Assembly: GCF_025836975.1 (NCBI RefSeq)
Contig: NZ_CP107548.1
Location: 1,984,001 to 2,048,000 of the forward strand
Direction of reading: 5' to 3'
Length of the DNA: 64,000 nucleotides
DNA from: Pollutimonas sp. M17
GTDB lineage: Bacteria > Pseudomonadota > Gammaproteobacteria > Burkholderiales > Burkholderiaceae_B
How positions within the stretch are numbered: position 1 is the stretch's first letter; each line of letters starts with the position of its first letter. A model generated the notes under the pieces. That model had not been told where the DNA came from. It worked only from the letters and a program-made list of their open reading frames with translations, and did no database searches. The translations under genes were made by a program, and so were the position numbers. Of this stretch, positions 18,501 through 29,077 are shown piece by piece.

Positions 18501-18716
18501 GTTGATCGACTCCTCCAGCGGCGCGGCCACCGTCTCGGCGATGACCTTGGGATTGGCGCCCGGGTACTGGGCGCGCACGACGACGGAGGGCGGAACCACC
18601 TCCGGATACTCCGAAATGGGCAGTTGGAAGACGGCCAGCCCTCCGGCCAGCAGTATTAGCACCGACAAGACGCCGGCGAAGATCGGGCGATCGATAAAAA
18701 ATTTGGAAATATTCAT
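15531..18716 (-). CDS. RND efflux pump permease (HAE1 family, MexF-like)
   Basis: The 1061-residue inner-membrane proton-driven multidrug exporter starts MNISKFFIDRPIFAGVLSVL, has the GANPKVIAETVAAPLEESINGVENM porter motif, the proton-relay VVDDAIVVVENVER in helix 4, and the second-half relay GLACKNAILIVEFA in helix 10. The length is typical for the family. The gene runs from the adaptor gene (23-base gap) to the channel gene. A divergent LysR gene beyond the adaptor suggests LysR control, the arrangement of MexEF-OprN and BpeEF-OprC systems; this comparison is by architecture and general similarity. Confidence 0.95.
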   Translation of the reverse strand: MNISKFFIDRPIFAGVLSVLILLAGGLAVFQLPISEYPEVVPPSVVVRAQYPGANPKVIAETVAAPLEESINGVENMLYMQSQANSDGNLAVTINFHLGMDPDKAQQLVQNRVSQALPRLPEDVQRLGVTTVKTSPTLTMVVHLLSPDDRYDMTYLRNYAVLNIKDRLARIPGVGEVQIWGSGNYAMRVWLNPQKIAERGLTANDVVAAIREQNVQVAAGVIGASPTSSDVALQLSVNAQGRLSTEEEFADIVLKTSADGGVTRLGDVARIELDASEYGLRSLLDNKPAIGMGIMQSPGANALAVSDQVRAVMKELSADFPSSVESRIAYDPTQFVRSSIKAVVVTLLEAIALVVLVVILFLQTWRASIIPLLAVPVSIVGTFALMLAFGYTINALSLFGLVLAIGIVVDDAIVVVENVERNIAEGLSPREATYRAMREVSGPIVAIALTLVAVFVPLAFMTGLSGQFFKQFAMTIAISTVISAFNSLTLSPALAALLLKGHHEKPDWLTRVMNRYLGGFFQRFNRFFNRSSERYATGVSGVIGRKASSMGVYAVLLALTVAISYIVPGGFVPAQDKQYLISFAQLPNGASLDRTEEVIRRMTDIALKQPGVESAIAFPGLSINGFTNSSSAGIVFVTLDPFKERKGEAMSANGIAGALNQQYAAIKDSFIAVFPPPPVMGLGTVGGFKLQIEDRGALGYAALDAAAQAFMAEARKAPELGPAFSSFQINVPQLDVDLDRVKAKQLGVPVTDVFDTMQIYLGSLYVNDFNRFGRVYQVRAQADAPFRSQPEDILQLKTRNRWGDMVPLSSLVKVTPTYGPEMVVRYNGYTAADINSGPAPGYSSDQAQAAAERIAADTLPRGIKFEWTDLTYQQILAGNAGIWVFPISVLLVFLVLAALYESLTLPLAVILIVPMSILAALAGVWLTGGDNNIFTQIGLMVLVGLACKNAILIVEFARELELQGAAPIKAAIEASRLRLRPILMTSIAFIMGVVPLVTSTGAGSEMRHAMGVAVFFGMLGVTLFGLFLTPVFYVLLRSMGGRPLRSAAAHEAPTLAGHAGQ

Positions 18717-18739
18717 GGAAATCCAGCGTTGTTCTCAGA

Positions 18740-19945
18740 TCAGTTGACCGATGCGATGCGGCGGGCGGTGGATGCCGCGGCATCGGGCCCGGCCGCGACG
18801 CCGGTCGCCCGGGCCGGGTTTGGAGCAACAGGGTCTCCGGGCCGGATGCGCTGCAAGCCATTGACGACGATGCGCTCGCCCGCCTTCAATCCGGCTTCCA
18901 CCACCCTGCCGCCCTGCCGGCTGGCGCCCAGCCGGACTTCGCGGTAGGCGGTTTTATTGCTGTCGTCGACCACGATCACGAAACGCTTGTTCTGGTCCGT
19001 TCCGATCGCCTTTTCGTCGATCAGCACGGCATCGCGCGGCTCTCCGCCGCCCAGGCGTATCCGCGCGTACAAGCCCGGCACCAGGGCGCCATCGGCATTG
19101 TCGAAGACGGCCCGCACGCGTATCGTCCCAGACGAGGTGTCCATGCGATTGTCGACCGACGCCAGCCGGCCCTCGCGCGGGTAGCCGTCCTCGTTGGCCA
19201 GGCCCAGGAACACCGGCGTATGCGCGGCCGTGTCCGCGGACCGGGCGGGGTTCACGAATTTCAGGAAGCTTTGCTCATCCACGTCGAAGGACGCATACAG
19301 GCGCGACACCGAGACCAGCGAAGTCAGGGCGGGAGAATTCGCGCCTGCGGTGACGACATTGCCCGCCGTGACTTCCGCGCGCGATACGCGGCCTGGAAAC
19401 GGCGCCACGATGCGGGTATGCTCCAGGTCCAGCTCGGCCGACGCCAGCATGGCCTTCGCCGCCTGAAGATTCGCCGACGCCTCCCGCGAAGCATTGCGCT
19501 TTTCCTCGTAGTCGCGCTTGGCGATGGCATTGTCGGCCAGCAGGCGGCCGCCCCGCGACAGCTCGGACGCCGTGTAGGCGGCGCGGGCCTGAGCGGCCGC
19601 CAGGCGCGCCCTGGCCTGGTCGACCGCGGCCTGATAGGGCCGCGGATCGATGGTGAACAGCAGATCGCCACGCCGCATCAGGCTGCCGTCCTTGAAATGC
19701 ACGGCCGTCAACGTGCCTGACACCAGCGGCCGGATTTCAACGCGGTCGATCGCTTCCAGACGGCCCGAGAATTCATGCCAGTCGGTGATGCTGCGGCTGG
19801 CGACGGTGGCCACGTCGACCGCGGCCGCCGGAGGTTCTCCGGCACTCGGGACGGCCCCGGCGTCCACCCTCAGGGCAATGATGCCCGCGGCCAGCAAAAC
19901 GGCGGCAACAGCCGACATGGCGTAGCGCTTACGCAGTAAAAACAT
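18740..19945 (-). CDS. RND efflux periplasmic adaptor (MexE-like)
   Basis: The 401-residue membrane fusion protein has an N-terminal hydrophobic anchor (AVAAVLLAAGIIAL) and the adaptor signature EIRPLVSGTLTAVHFKDGSLMRRGDLLFTIDPRPYQAAVDQARA, followed by a coiled-coil hairpin and the second lipoyl half DLEHTRIVAPFPGRVSRAEV. It links pump and outer-membrane channel. A good ribosome-binding site (AAGGAAG) precedes the ATG. It is the first gene of the efflux operon, 240 bases from the divergent LysR gene. Confidence 0.95.
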   Translation of the reverse strand: MFLLRKRYAMSAVAAVLLAAGIIALRVDAGAVPSAGEPPAAAVDVATVASRSITDWHEFSGRLEAIDRVEIRPLVSGTLTAVHFKDGSLMRRGDLLFTIDPRPYQAAVDQARARLAAAQARAAYTASELSRGGRLLADNAIAKRDYEEKRNASREASANLQAAKAMLASAELDLEHTRIVAPFPGRVSRAEVTAGNVVTAGANSPALTSLVSVSRLYASFDVDEQSFLKFVNPARSADTAAHTPVFLGLANEDGYPREGRLASVDNRMDTSSGTIRVRAVFDNADGALVPGLYARIRLGGGEPRDAVLIDEKAIGTDQNKRFVIVVDDSNKTAYREVRLGASRQGGRVVEAGLKAGERIVVNGLQRIRPGDPVAPNPARATGVAAGPDAAASTARRIASVN

Positions 19946-19989
19946 GGTCTTCCTTGGATAGATGAGTGGTTCTTCACATCAACGGCGGT

Positions 19990-20016
19990 ACGGACACAGG
20001 AACAAGCTGTGTCCGT
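19990..20016. promoter_or_regulatory. Perfect 10-bp inverted repeat between efflux operon and LysR gene
   Basis: ACGGACACAG (19990-19999), seven bases, CTGTGTCCGT (20007-20016) pairs perfectly. It lies 45 bases upstream of the adaptor ATG and inside the divergent promoter region, so an operator is more likely than a terminator. It is followed by a direct repeat of GAAAAACG (about 20019-20039). Which regulator binds is unknown. Confidence 0.5.
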
Positions 20017-20105
20017 TTGAAAAACGCCGTATGAAAAACGGAAAGGTAGGAGTATTATTTATTCTTTGCGAAAACAGATAAATAATCATTTTTCGCGAAC
20101 ACTAT

Positions 20106-20132
20106 TCGTTTTTTACAAACAATCGTTTTTTA
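20106..20132. repeat. Direct repeat TCGTTTTTTA in LysR upstream region
   Basis: The ten-base sequence TCGTTTTTTA occurs at 20106-20115 and again at 20123-20132, a 17-base period. The repeats stand about 60-80 bases before the LysR start codon in an AT-rich stretch. They may be half-sites of a regulatory region. Confidence 0.4.
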
Positions 20133-20188
20133 TCGACGGTCGCCCGCCCGTTTCCAGGGCGGCGCTCGCCGACTTTCCGGAATACGTC

Positions 20189-21211
20189 ATGGATCGCTTT
20201 CAAGCCATGCAGGTCTTTACCCGCGTCGTCGATGCCAACAGCTTCACCCTGGCGGCGGACACGCTGGGGCTGCCCCGCGCCACCGTCACCACCACCATCC
20301 AGAATCTGGAGCGCATGCTGCAGGTCCGGCTGCTGAACCGGACCACCCGCCGCCTGAGCCTGACGCCCGACGGAGCGGCCTACTATGAACGCTGCGTGCG
20401 CATACTGGCCGACGTCGAAGACGCCGAATCGTCCTTCCACGACGTCACGCGGGGGCCGCGCGGCCGCCTGCGCATCGACGTCCCGCCCTCCATGGGCCGG
20501 CTGATCCTGATTCCCGCGCTCTGCGAATTCCATAAGCGCTATCCCGACATCGAGCTGGCCATAGGCATGAGCGACAGGCCGGTCGACATGGTGCAGGAAG
20601 CGGTCGATTGCGTGATACGGGTGGGCGAATTGCAGGATTCCTCCATGGTGGCCAAGCGCATCGGCACCTTCGAAAGCCTGACCTGCGCCGCGCCGTCCTA
20701 CATCGAGCGCCACGGCATACCTAAGTCCATCGACCAGCTCGGGGACCACCAGGCCGTCCATTATTTTTCCAGCCGCAGCGGACGCGTCATAGACTGGAGC
20801 TTCATGGTCGATGGAAAACCGACCGACGTACAGGTGAAAGGCGTCGTTTCCGTCAACGACGCCGAAGCCTATGTCACCTGCGGCCTGAACGGATTCGGCC
20901 TTATCCAGCCCTCTCGCTACATGGTTGCGCCCCACCTGCAGTCGGGCGCCCTGGTCGAAGTGCTGTCCGACTTGAAGTCGCCGTCCATGCCCATTTCCGT
21001 GGCCTATCTGCAAAACCGCCACCTTTCCCCCAAGGTGCGCGTGTTCGTGGACTGGATCAGCGAGCTCTTCCAGCAATGCCCCTTGATGAGTGGCTGCGCG
21101 CCTCAGCATTTCAGCAAGGAATGCGCCTTTGCCGGCGAACGCAAGCCGGTGCGGAGCAATTCGCTGCATGAGCTGATCGCTCACCACAACGTGGCCGAAA
21201 GCGTGTTCTGA
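20189..21211 (+). CDS. LysR-family regulator divergent from RND efflux operon
   Basis: The 340-residue protein, from the ATG at 20189, has an N-terminal winged helix: MDRFQAMQVFTRVVDANSFTLAADTLGLPRATVTTTIQNLE, then LLNRTTRRLSLTPDGAAYY. A periplasmic-binding-like sensor domain follows, with GRLRIDVPPSMGRLILIPAL and the CrgA/DsdC-like layout. Residues after about 300 form a longer tail than usual. The frame extends upstream to 20066, but LysR proteins start at this motif. Because it is divergent from the three-gene efflux operon, it probably regulates that operon and itself in response to a pump substrate. Confidence 0.92.
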   Translation: MDRFQAMQVFTRVVDANSFTLAADTLGLPRATVTTTIQNLERMLQVRLLNRTTRRLSLTPDGAAYYERCVRILADVEDAESSFHDVTRGPRGRLRIDVPPSMGRLILIPALCEFHKRYPDIELAIGMSDRPVDMVQEAVDCVIRVGELQDSSMVAKRIGTFESLTCAAPSYIERHGIPKSIDQLGDHQAVHYFSSRSGRVIDWSFMVDGKPTDVQVKGVVSVNDAEAYVTCGLNGFGLIQPSRYMVAPHLQSGALVEVLSDLKSPSMPISVAYLQNRHLSPKVRVFVDWISELFQQCPLMSGCAPQHFSKECAFAGERKPVRSNSLHELIAHHNVAESVF

Positions 21212-21318
21212 CGACAAGGGAAGCGGCTGCCCGGCGGGCATGACGTTTGCTTCCTCGGGACCGGTGGAACGGGCAAGCGGGTGGACCGGCGCCCTCTCCG
21301 CCATCCTGAGGAGAACAT

Positions 21319-22698
21319 ATGAATGTCGCCATCGTCGGTACCGGTTATGTCGGCCTCGTTACGGGTGCATGCCTGGCCGAGGCAGGCCACTTCGTCACCT
21401 GCATCGATAACAATGCGGTAAAAATCGGGCAAATGCGGGAGGGAAATCTGCCCTTCCACGAACCGGGCCTGCAAGCCATCGTATTGGCGCAACTGCATGG
21501 CGGAAGACTGCGCTTTTCAACGGACCTGACCGGCGGAACGCAACAGGCGCAAGTCGTCATGCTGGCCATCGGCACGCCGTCCGCGGCCGACGGCTGCGCC
21601 AATGTCGACAGCCTTCTGCAATGCGCAAAGGCATTGGCGGACACGCTGGATCATTCCTGCGTGCTCGCAGTCAAATCGACCGCGCCCGTGGGCACCTGCG
21701 ATCATGTGCAATCCTTCTTCGATGCGCGGCAGGCCTCCGTGCCGGACGCTCCACGCGTCGACGTGGCCTCGAATCCCGAGTTCCTCGCCGAGGGCCGTGC
21801 CGTCGACGATTTCAGAAATCCCGACCGCATAGTCATCGGCGCCGGGACGGCGCAGGCCGCGGCCACGCTGTCCAGCCTGTATGCTCCATTCGACCCGGAC
21901 GGCCGGCGGCGGCTGTGCATGGATGTGCGTAGCGCGGAGTTCGCAAAATACGCCTGCAATGCCATGCTGGCTTCCAGGATATCGCTGGTGAACGAACTGG
22001 CCAATATCGCCGAGAAAATGCAGACGGACATGCGGTCCATCTGCAAGGTCCTTGCCACGGACCACCGCATCGGTCCCGACTTCCTGCGCCCGGGCGCCGG
22101 CTACGGGGGATCATGCCTGCCCAAGGACTTGCGCGCGCTCATCCGAACGGCGGAACAATGCCAGGAGCCGGCCCCCCTGCTCCGGGCTGTCGAAGAGGTC
22201 AACCAGCGCCAGGTCAGGCTGCTGTTCGACTCCATACAGCGGTATTTTGGCGGCAACCTTTGGGGGCGCCGCATTGCGGTATGGGGACTGGCGTTCAAGC
22301 CGGGGACGGACGATGTCCGCGAATCGCCCAGCCTGGCGCTGATACGCCTGTTGATCGACGCGGGGGCGGCCGTGCAGGCCTACGACCCGGTGGTCTGCGC
22401 TTCGATCCCCAAGCTGGCAAGCCGCCCGGGGCTGGAATTGAGCAGTTCCGCGGCGCAGGCCTGCCGGCACAGCGAAGTCCTGGTGGTGATGACGGAATGG
22501 CAGGAATTCGCCGAACCGGATTTTTCGGCACTGGCGGGCAGCCTGGAATCCGGAGCCGTTTTCGACGGACGCAACCTGTATCGTCCCGAGCAGTTGGCTC
22601 CCTTCCATCTGCAGCATTTCCGGGTTGGCCAGAAGGTCCGGGGCAATCCGCTTGCGCCGGGCCGCCGCGCGGCCACGCCCGTACATTCCTGCCCCTGA
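21319..22698 (+). CDS. ugd: UDP-glucose 6-dehydrogenase
   Basis: The 459-residue NAD+-dependent enzyme oxidises UDP-glucose to UDP-glucuronate for surface polysaccharides. It shows the Rossmann motif VAIVGTGYVGLVTGACLAE (3-21), VKSTAPVGT (119-127), NPEFLAEGRAV (152-162), the catalytic cysteine at 266 in GYGGSCLPKD (261-270), and WGLAFKPGTDDVRESPSL. GAGGAGA precedes the ATG closely. A 20-residue Arg/Pro-rich tail follows the conserved domain. The next gene encodes an unrelated DUF421 membrane protein. No capsule genes are adjacent, but pga genes occur later in the window. Confidence 0.95.
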   Translation: MNVAIVGTGYVGLVTGACLAEAGHFVTCIDNNAVKIGQMREGNLPFHEPGLQAIVLAQLHGGRLRFSTDLTGGTQQAQVVMLAIGTPSAADGCANVDSLLQCAKALADTLDHSCVLAVKSTAPVGTCDHVQSFFDARQASVPDAPRVDVASNPEFLAEGRAVDDFRNPDRIVIGAGTAQAAATLSSLYAPFDPDGRRRLCMDVRSAEFAKYACNAMLASRISLVNELANIAEKMQTDMRSICKVLATDHRIGPDFLRPGAGYGGSCLPKDLRALIRTAEQCQEPAPLLRAVEEVNQRQVRLLFDSIQRYFGGNLWGRRIAVWGLAFKPGTDDVRESPSLALIRLLIDAGAAVQAYDPVVCASIPKLASRPGLELSSSAAQACRHSEVLVVMTEWQEFAEPDFSALAGSLESGAVFDGRNLYRPEQLAPFHLQHFRVGQKVRGNPLAPGRRAATPVHSCP

Positions 22699-22755
22699 CA
22701 AGCCGGCAAACCCGCCGCCCGCTTTCACAACCGGATCGGCTCATGGAGAACGACA

Positions 22756-23218
22756 ATGCAGACAGACTGGGGATCTCTTTTCGAACTGACCTTGTCCCCT
22801 TGGGAACTCATCGTGCGGGGCACGATAACGTACTGGTTCATCTTCCTGCTGCTGCGGCTGGCCGGCCGCCGTGACTTCGGATCGGTGGGAATGGCCAATA
22901 TCCTGCTCCTGGTGATGATCGCGGATGCGGCGCAGAACGGCATGGCGGGCGATTACGAGACCATCACGGAAGGCATGATCCTCATTGCCACCCTGGTGTT
23001 CTGGAGCGTGTTCGTGGACCGCCTGTGCTATTTCGTGCCTGCCGCGCGCGTCGTCCTGGAAGCCAGCCGCCTGTGCCTGGTCAAGGATGGGCAGATACAG
23101 CGCCGCGGAATGCGCCGCGAATACATAACCGAAGACGAACTCATGGCCGAGCTGCGCAAGAACGGCATCGACGATGTCAGGAAAGTCAGGCGCGCCTACA
23201 TGGAGGAAGCGGGCGACA

Positions 23219-23244
<26 letters not shown>
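22756..23244 (+). CDS. DUF421 (YetF-like) membrane protein
   Basis: The 162-residue protein has an N-terminal three-helix membrane part (IVRGTITYWFIFLLLRLAGRRD, MANILLLVMIADAAQNGM and ILIATLVFWSVFVDRLCYF) followed by a small soluble domain with RLCLVKDGQIQRRGMRREYITEDELMAELRKNGIDDV. This is the DUF421/YetF arrangement. GGAGAACGACA precedes the ATG. It ends convergently with the ABC/kinase fusion gene, overlapping it by 26 bases. The biochemical function is unknown. Confidence 0.88.
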
Positions 23245-25969
<2,725 letters not shown>

Positions 25970-26014
25970 CCATCCGGCCTTAGTCCATGATTGACGACGC
26001 CGCGAATGCGGCAA

Positions 26015-27040
26015 TTAGCATGCCCGCAGGAAGGCCAGGAACCGCCTTTCGTCGGCACGCAGGCCGGCGGGAGTTTTCAGGCTGCTGCGCGGCGGAAGGG
26101 TCCCGGCCAGGTAGGCCTCGGTCACAGCGGGATGGATGTAGCAATCGCGGCATATCGCGGGGGTATTGCCCAGCATCTGCGCGGTGGCCTTGCAGGCCTC
26201 GGCCACCGCCGTTCTGTCGGGCGCCTCATTCTTGCTGCCGCGGTCCTGCAACTGGCTGAAGGCAAGCACCGACGCAGCCCATGTACGATAGTGCTTGGCG
26301 GTGAAGTCGCCGCCGCCCGCCTCTTTCAGATAAGCGTTGACGCAGCCGGAATCGATGCGCTGCGCGTCTCCCTGCGCGTCCCTGAACTGGAACAGCTCGT
26401 GCCCGGGAATTTCCATGCAGCGCCTTATCACACGCGCAATCCTGCGGTCATTGATGGTCACGTCATGGCGCACGCCGCTTTTGCCGCGAAACTGGAAGCG
26501 GATGCGGCTGCCCATGACCGAGGCGTGGCGGCGCCGCAAGGTCGTCAGGCCGAACGATTTATTGGTTTTGGCATATTCGCGGGTACCCACGCGGATCAGG
26601 GTCAGATCCAGAAGCCTGACCACCACGGCAGTGACCTTGCGGACCGTCAGGGCCTCCGATCTCATGTCCCGTTCGACGCGGCGGCGTATGCGCGGCAAAG
26701 CAGCGCCGAACTCCGCCAGCTGCCTGTACTTGTCCGCGTCCCGGATTTCCTTCCAATGCTCGTGATAGCGATATTGCTTCCGTCCTCGCGCATCGCGCGC
26801 GGTGGCCTGAATATGCCCTTTGGGGTCCGGGCATATCCAGACATCCTCGTAAGCCGGCGGGATGGCAAGCGCGTTGATTCTCTTCAGGACCCGCGCATCC
26901 CGTACCGCCCTGCCCTGCGCGTCCACATAGCGAAAGGCCTTGCCCGCCCGCTTGCGCGAGATTCCCGGATCCGTGTCGGCGGAGTAGACCAGATCCCGCC
27001 CGCCCGCAAGGGCCTGGGCAAGATCGGGTACATCGCTCAT
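26015..27040 (-). CDS. DNA topoisomerase IB
   Basis: The 341-residue poxvirus-like type IB enzyme relaxes supercoils through a 3'-phosphotyrosine. The catalytic core is visible: RVGTREYAKTNKSFGLTTLRRRH (150-172), GKSGVRHDV (187-194), DFTAKHYRTWAAS (245-257) containing the catalytic Lys and Arg, and the nucleophile Tyr301 in CRDCYIHPAV. Length fits bacterial members. It follows the ABC/kinase fusion in the same direction and precedes hemerythrin and BrkB-like genes, a group typical of stress-induced islands. No strong ribosome-binding site was seen. Confidence 0.93.
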   Translation of the reverse strand: MSDVPDLAQALAGGRDLVYSADTDPGISRKRAGKAFRYVDAQGRAVRDARVLKRINALAIPPAYEDVWICPDPKGHIQATARDARGRKQYRYHEHWKEIRDADKYRQLAEFGAALPRIRRRVERDMRSEALTVRKVTAVVVRLLDLTLIRVGTREYAKTNKSFGLTTLRRRHASVMGSRIRFQFRGKSGVRHDVTINDRRIARVIRRCMEIPGHELFQFRDAQGDAQRIDSGCVNAYLKEAGGGDFTAKHYRTWAASVLAFSQLQDRGSKNEAPDRTAVAEACKATAQMLGNTPAICRDCYIHPAVTEAYLAGTLPPRSSLKTPAGLRADERRFLAFLRAC

Positions 27041-27060
27041 GGCTCAAGCGTCGGGCGGAA

Positions 27061-27540
27061 TCAAGCCGCGACGGCGGTGGACGCCAGCTCCTGCTTCAAG
27101 GACTCCATTTCCTGCGCGAGTTCCTTCAGGTCGATTTTCTTGGAAATCACCTTTGGAAAGAGCTCGTCCTCTTCCTCGGTGACATGATGGTTCACGTACT
27201 CGCCCAGGACGGTGAATTTTGCGTCGTACAGGTCGTCGTCCGGACCCATGCCCTGCAACTGGGCAATAAGCTCCTTGGCCGAAGCATGCTCCACCAGGGC
27301 CTCGTCGAGCAGATCGCCGAAGGCTTCGGGATTCTGGTCCCTCAGGTAAGGATAGAACTTCTCTTCTTCGATCTTGGTATGTATGGTCAACTCCGTACAG
27401 GCCTCCTCCACCATCTTCTGCTTGGCGCCGGAGTCCTTCTCCTTTTCGAAATCCTTGAAAATTTTCTTGACCTTCTTGTGGTCGTCCAGCAATAGGCTCA
27501 AGGCCGCCTTCTGGGCCGCGGGAATTTCTGATTTGTTCAT
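27061..27540 (-). CDS. Hemerythrin HHE cation-binding domain protein
   Basis: The 159-residue four-helix protein starts at the ATG at 27540, with GGAG five bases upstream. The hemerythrin-type ligand pattern is visible: LLLDDHKKVKKIFKDFE, LTIHTKIEEEKFYPYL, LVEHASAKELI and YVNHHVTEEEDELFPKV, giving His/Glu ligands for a di-iron centre. Stand-alone HHE proteins bind oxygen or NO or buffer iron. It sits in a leftward stress-type cluster downstream of the BrkB-like gene and upstream of topoisomerase IB. Confidence 0.92.
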   Translation of the reverse strand: MNKSEIPAAQKAALSLLLDDHKKVKKIFKDFEKEKDSGAKQKMVEEACTELTIHTKIEEEKFYPYLRDQNPEAFGDLLDEALVEHASAKELIAQLQGMGPDDDLYDAKFTVLGEYVNHHVTEEEDELFPKVISKKIDLKELAQEMESLKQELASTAVAA

Positions 27541-27628
27541 GCTCGCTCCTGTATGCAAAGCTGTGTTTCGACGTGGCCGGCTTCATTCTCGGCATGAGTC
27601 ATACAGCAATTCCCATGCCACCCGGTGT

Positions 27629-28510
27629 TCAGCCGCGTTCGGGCTGCCGCGGAGGATGCGCCAAGGCGCGCGAGCCATGGCGGTTCGCATAGCACCAGGT
27701 AAACTCGGCGCCCAACAGGAAAACCTGGGCCGCGTAGTACACCCAGATCAGCACGACGATCAAGGAGCCGGTCGCAGTAAGCGACGATACGGTCGAGCTC
27801 TTGCCCAGATACAAGCCTATGCCGGCCTTGCCCACTTCGAACAGTACGGCCGTTACCGCTGCGCCCACCCATACGTCGCGCCAGGCGATGGCGGCCTGCG
27901 GCATGAATTTGTATATGGCGGCAAACAGGACCACCGTCATGCCCAGCGAAAAAGCCGCATTTGCCATCTGGAGCAGCACTTCCCATCCGGGAAAAAGGCC
28001 GCTGCTCCATTGCCCCAGGACGGCCAGCAAGGAACTGGCAATCAACGAAACCAGCAGCAGGAAGCCCAAGCCCAGCACCAGTCCGAAGGAAAGCAGCCGG
28101 GCCCGGAACATTTTCCACAGCCCCGCCTTCTTCTGCTTGCTGGGCACTTGCCATATCCGGTCCAGGGCGCTTTGCAGCTCGGCGAATACGCGGGTCGCCC
28201 CCACCGCCAGGATCACGACGCTGACCAGAGTGGCAAAAAACCCCTGGGTCGGCTTGTCGGCGCTTTTTATCAGGCTCTGTATGCCGGAAGCGCCCTCGGG
28301 CCCCACCAGGCCGCCCAACTGGCGGATGATTTCCCCCCGCACCGCGTCCTCTCCCCAGACGGAGCCCGCCACCGCGATCACGATGATCAGCAAAGGGGCG
28401 ATCGAGAAGATCGTATAGAAGGCAAGCGCCGCCCCCAGGCTGGACGCGTAATCGTCCTTCCAGGCCAGGAAGGCGCTTTTCACGAGATCGAAGAAGTCCC
28501 TGATTCTCAT
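27629..28510 (-). CDS. YihY/virulence factor BrkB family membrane protein
   Basis: The 293-residue protein starts at the ATG at 28510. Six hydrophobic helices follow the family order: DYASSLGAALAFYTIFSIAPLLIIVIAVAG at the N-terminus, TLVSVVILAVGATRVFAELQ, RLLSFGLVLGLGFLLLVSLIAS, and TATGSLIVVLIWVYYAAQVFLLGAEFTWCYA near the C-terminus. Family members were first named for serum resistance in Bordetella, but many act as general membrane proteins of unknown substrate. The gene follows an uncharacterised reading frame by 28 bases and is probably in an operon with it. Confidence 0.92.
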   Translation of the reverse strand: MRIRDFFDLVKSAFLAWKDDYASSLGAALAFYTIFSIAPLLIIVIAVAGSVWGEDAVRGEIIRQLGGLVGPEGASGIQSLIKSADKPTQGFFATLVSVVILAVGATRVFAELQSALDRIWQVPSKQKKAGLWKMFRARLLSFGLVLGLGFLLLVSLIASSLLAVLGQWSSGLFPGWEVLLQMANAAFSLGMTVVLFAAIYKFMPQAAIAWRDVWVGAAVTAVLFEVGKAGIGLYLGKSSTVSSLTATGSLIVVLIWVYYAAQVFLLGAEFTWCYANRHGSRALAHPPRQPERG

Positions 28511-28538
28511 TGTGTGCCGTCGCGCATGCCGCCCGCTT

Positions 28539-29063
28539 TCACGGTATCGCCCTGTCATGGCCCAGCGACGGCGCCTCCGGCACCGATGCCGCCCTTTGCT
28601 TGGCCAGGGCCTTCAGGCAATGGGCGATGCAGGCCGCTATGGCTTCGTCGAACCAGGGCTGCCCCCCGCTGACTCCGACGACGATGCCGTCAACGCAGGC
28701 GCTGCCCCATAAGCCGGTATCCGAGGCCGTGAGCAGATGGGGCGCCAGTTGCCGGACGAAATGCCCGTCGCGGCCCGTGCGCCAGGCGACGCGGGTCTTA
28801 TCGCGCGCGAAACGCGCATAGTCGGCATCCCAGGCGGAGCGATCGCCCACGGCATGCTCATAGAGCACCGCGTGGTCGAAATCGCTGGTGCCTGGATCCA
28901 GCGCCGGGTCCATCACCACAATGTAAAGGAATCCGCTATCGCCTATCGTACGCTGCGCCAGGCCTTGCTCTATCATGGGCAAAACCAGCGCAACCGCCTC
29001 GCGGGCGGCCCTCTGGTCCGCAAAGAAGCTGCCCGCCGGCAATTGTTCTTTATCGTCGATCAC
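28539..29063 (-). CDS. Hypothetical protein in stress cluster
   Basis: The 174-residue protein is translated from a GTG at 29063 with a strong ribosome-binding site (AAGGAGG) seven bases upstream. No signal peptide or membrane helix is seen. The C-terminal half contains TGLWGSACVDGIVVGVSGGQPWFDEAIAACIAHCL, which faintly resembles the GlcG/HbpS heme-binding fold, but the similarity is too weak to name it. It lies 14 bases after the DUF4142 gene and 28 before the BrkB-like gene, so it is probably cotranscribed with both. Confidence 0.7.
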   Translation of the reverse strand: MIDDKEQLPAGSFFADQRAAREAVALVLPMIEQGLAQRTIGDSGFLYIVVMDPALDPGTSDFDHAVLYEHAVGDRSAWDADYARFARDKTRVAWRTGRDGHFVRQLAPHLLTASDTGLWGSACVDGIVVGVSGGQPWFDEAIAACIAHCLKALAKQRAASVPEAPSLGHDRAIP

Positions 29064-29077
29064 GTTCGGGCCTCCTT

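Noticed and set aside
16482-18659. 725-codon open frame opposite the RND pump gene
   Set aside because: The pump frame on the other strand is fully supported by family motifs. This frame is His/Gln/Arg-rich and is a by-product of codon bias in high-GC DNA.
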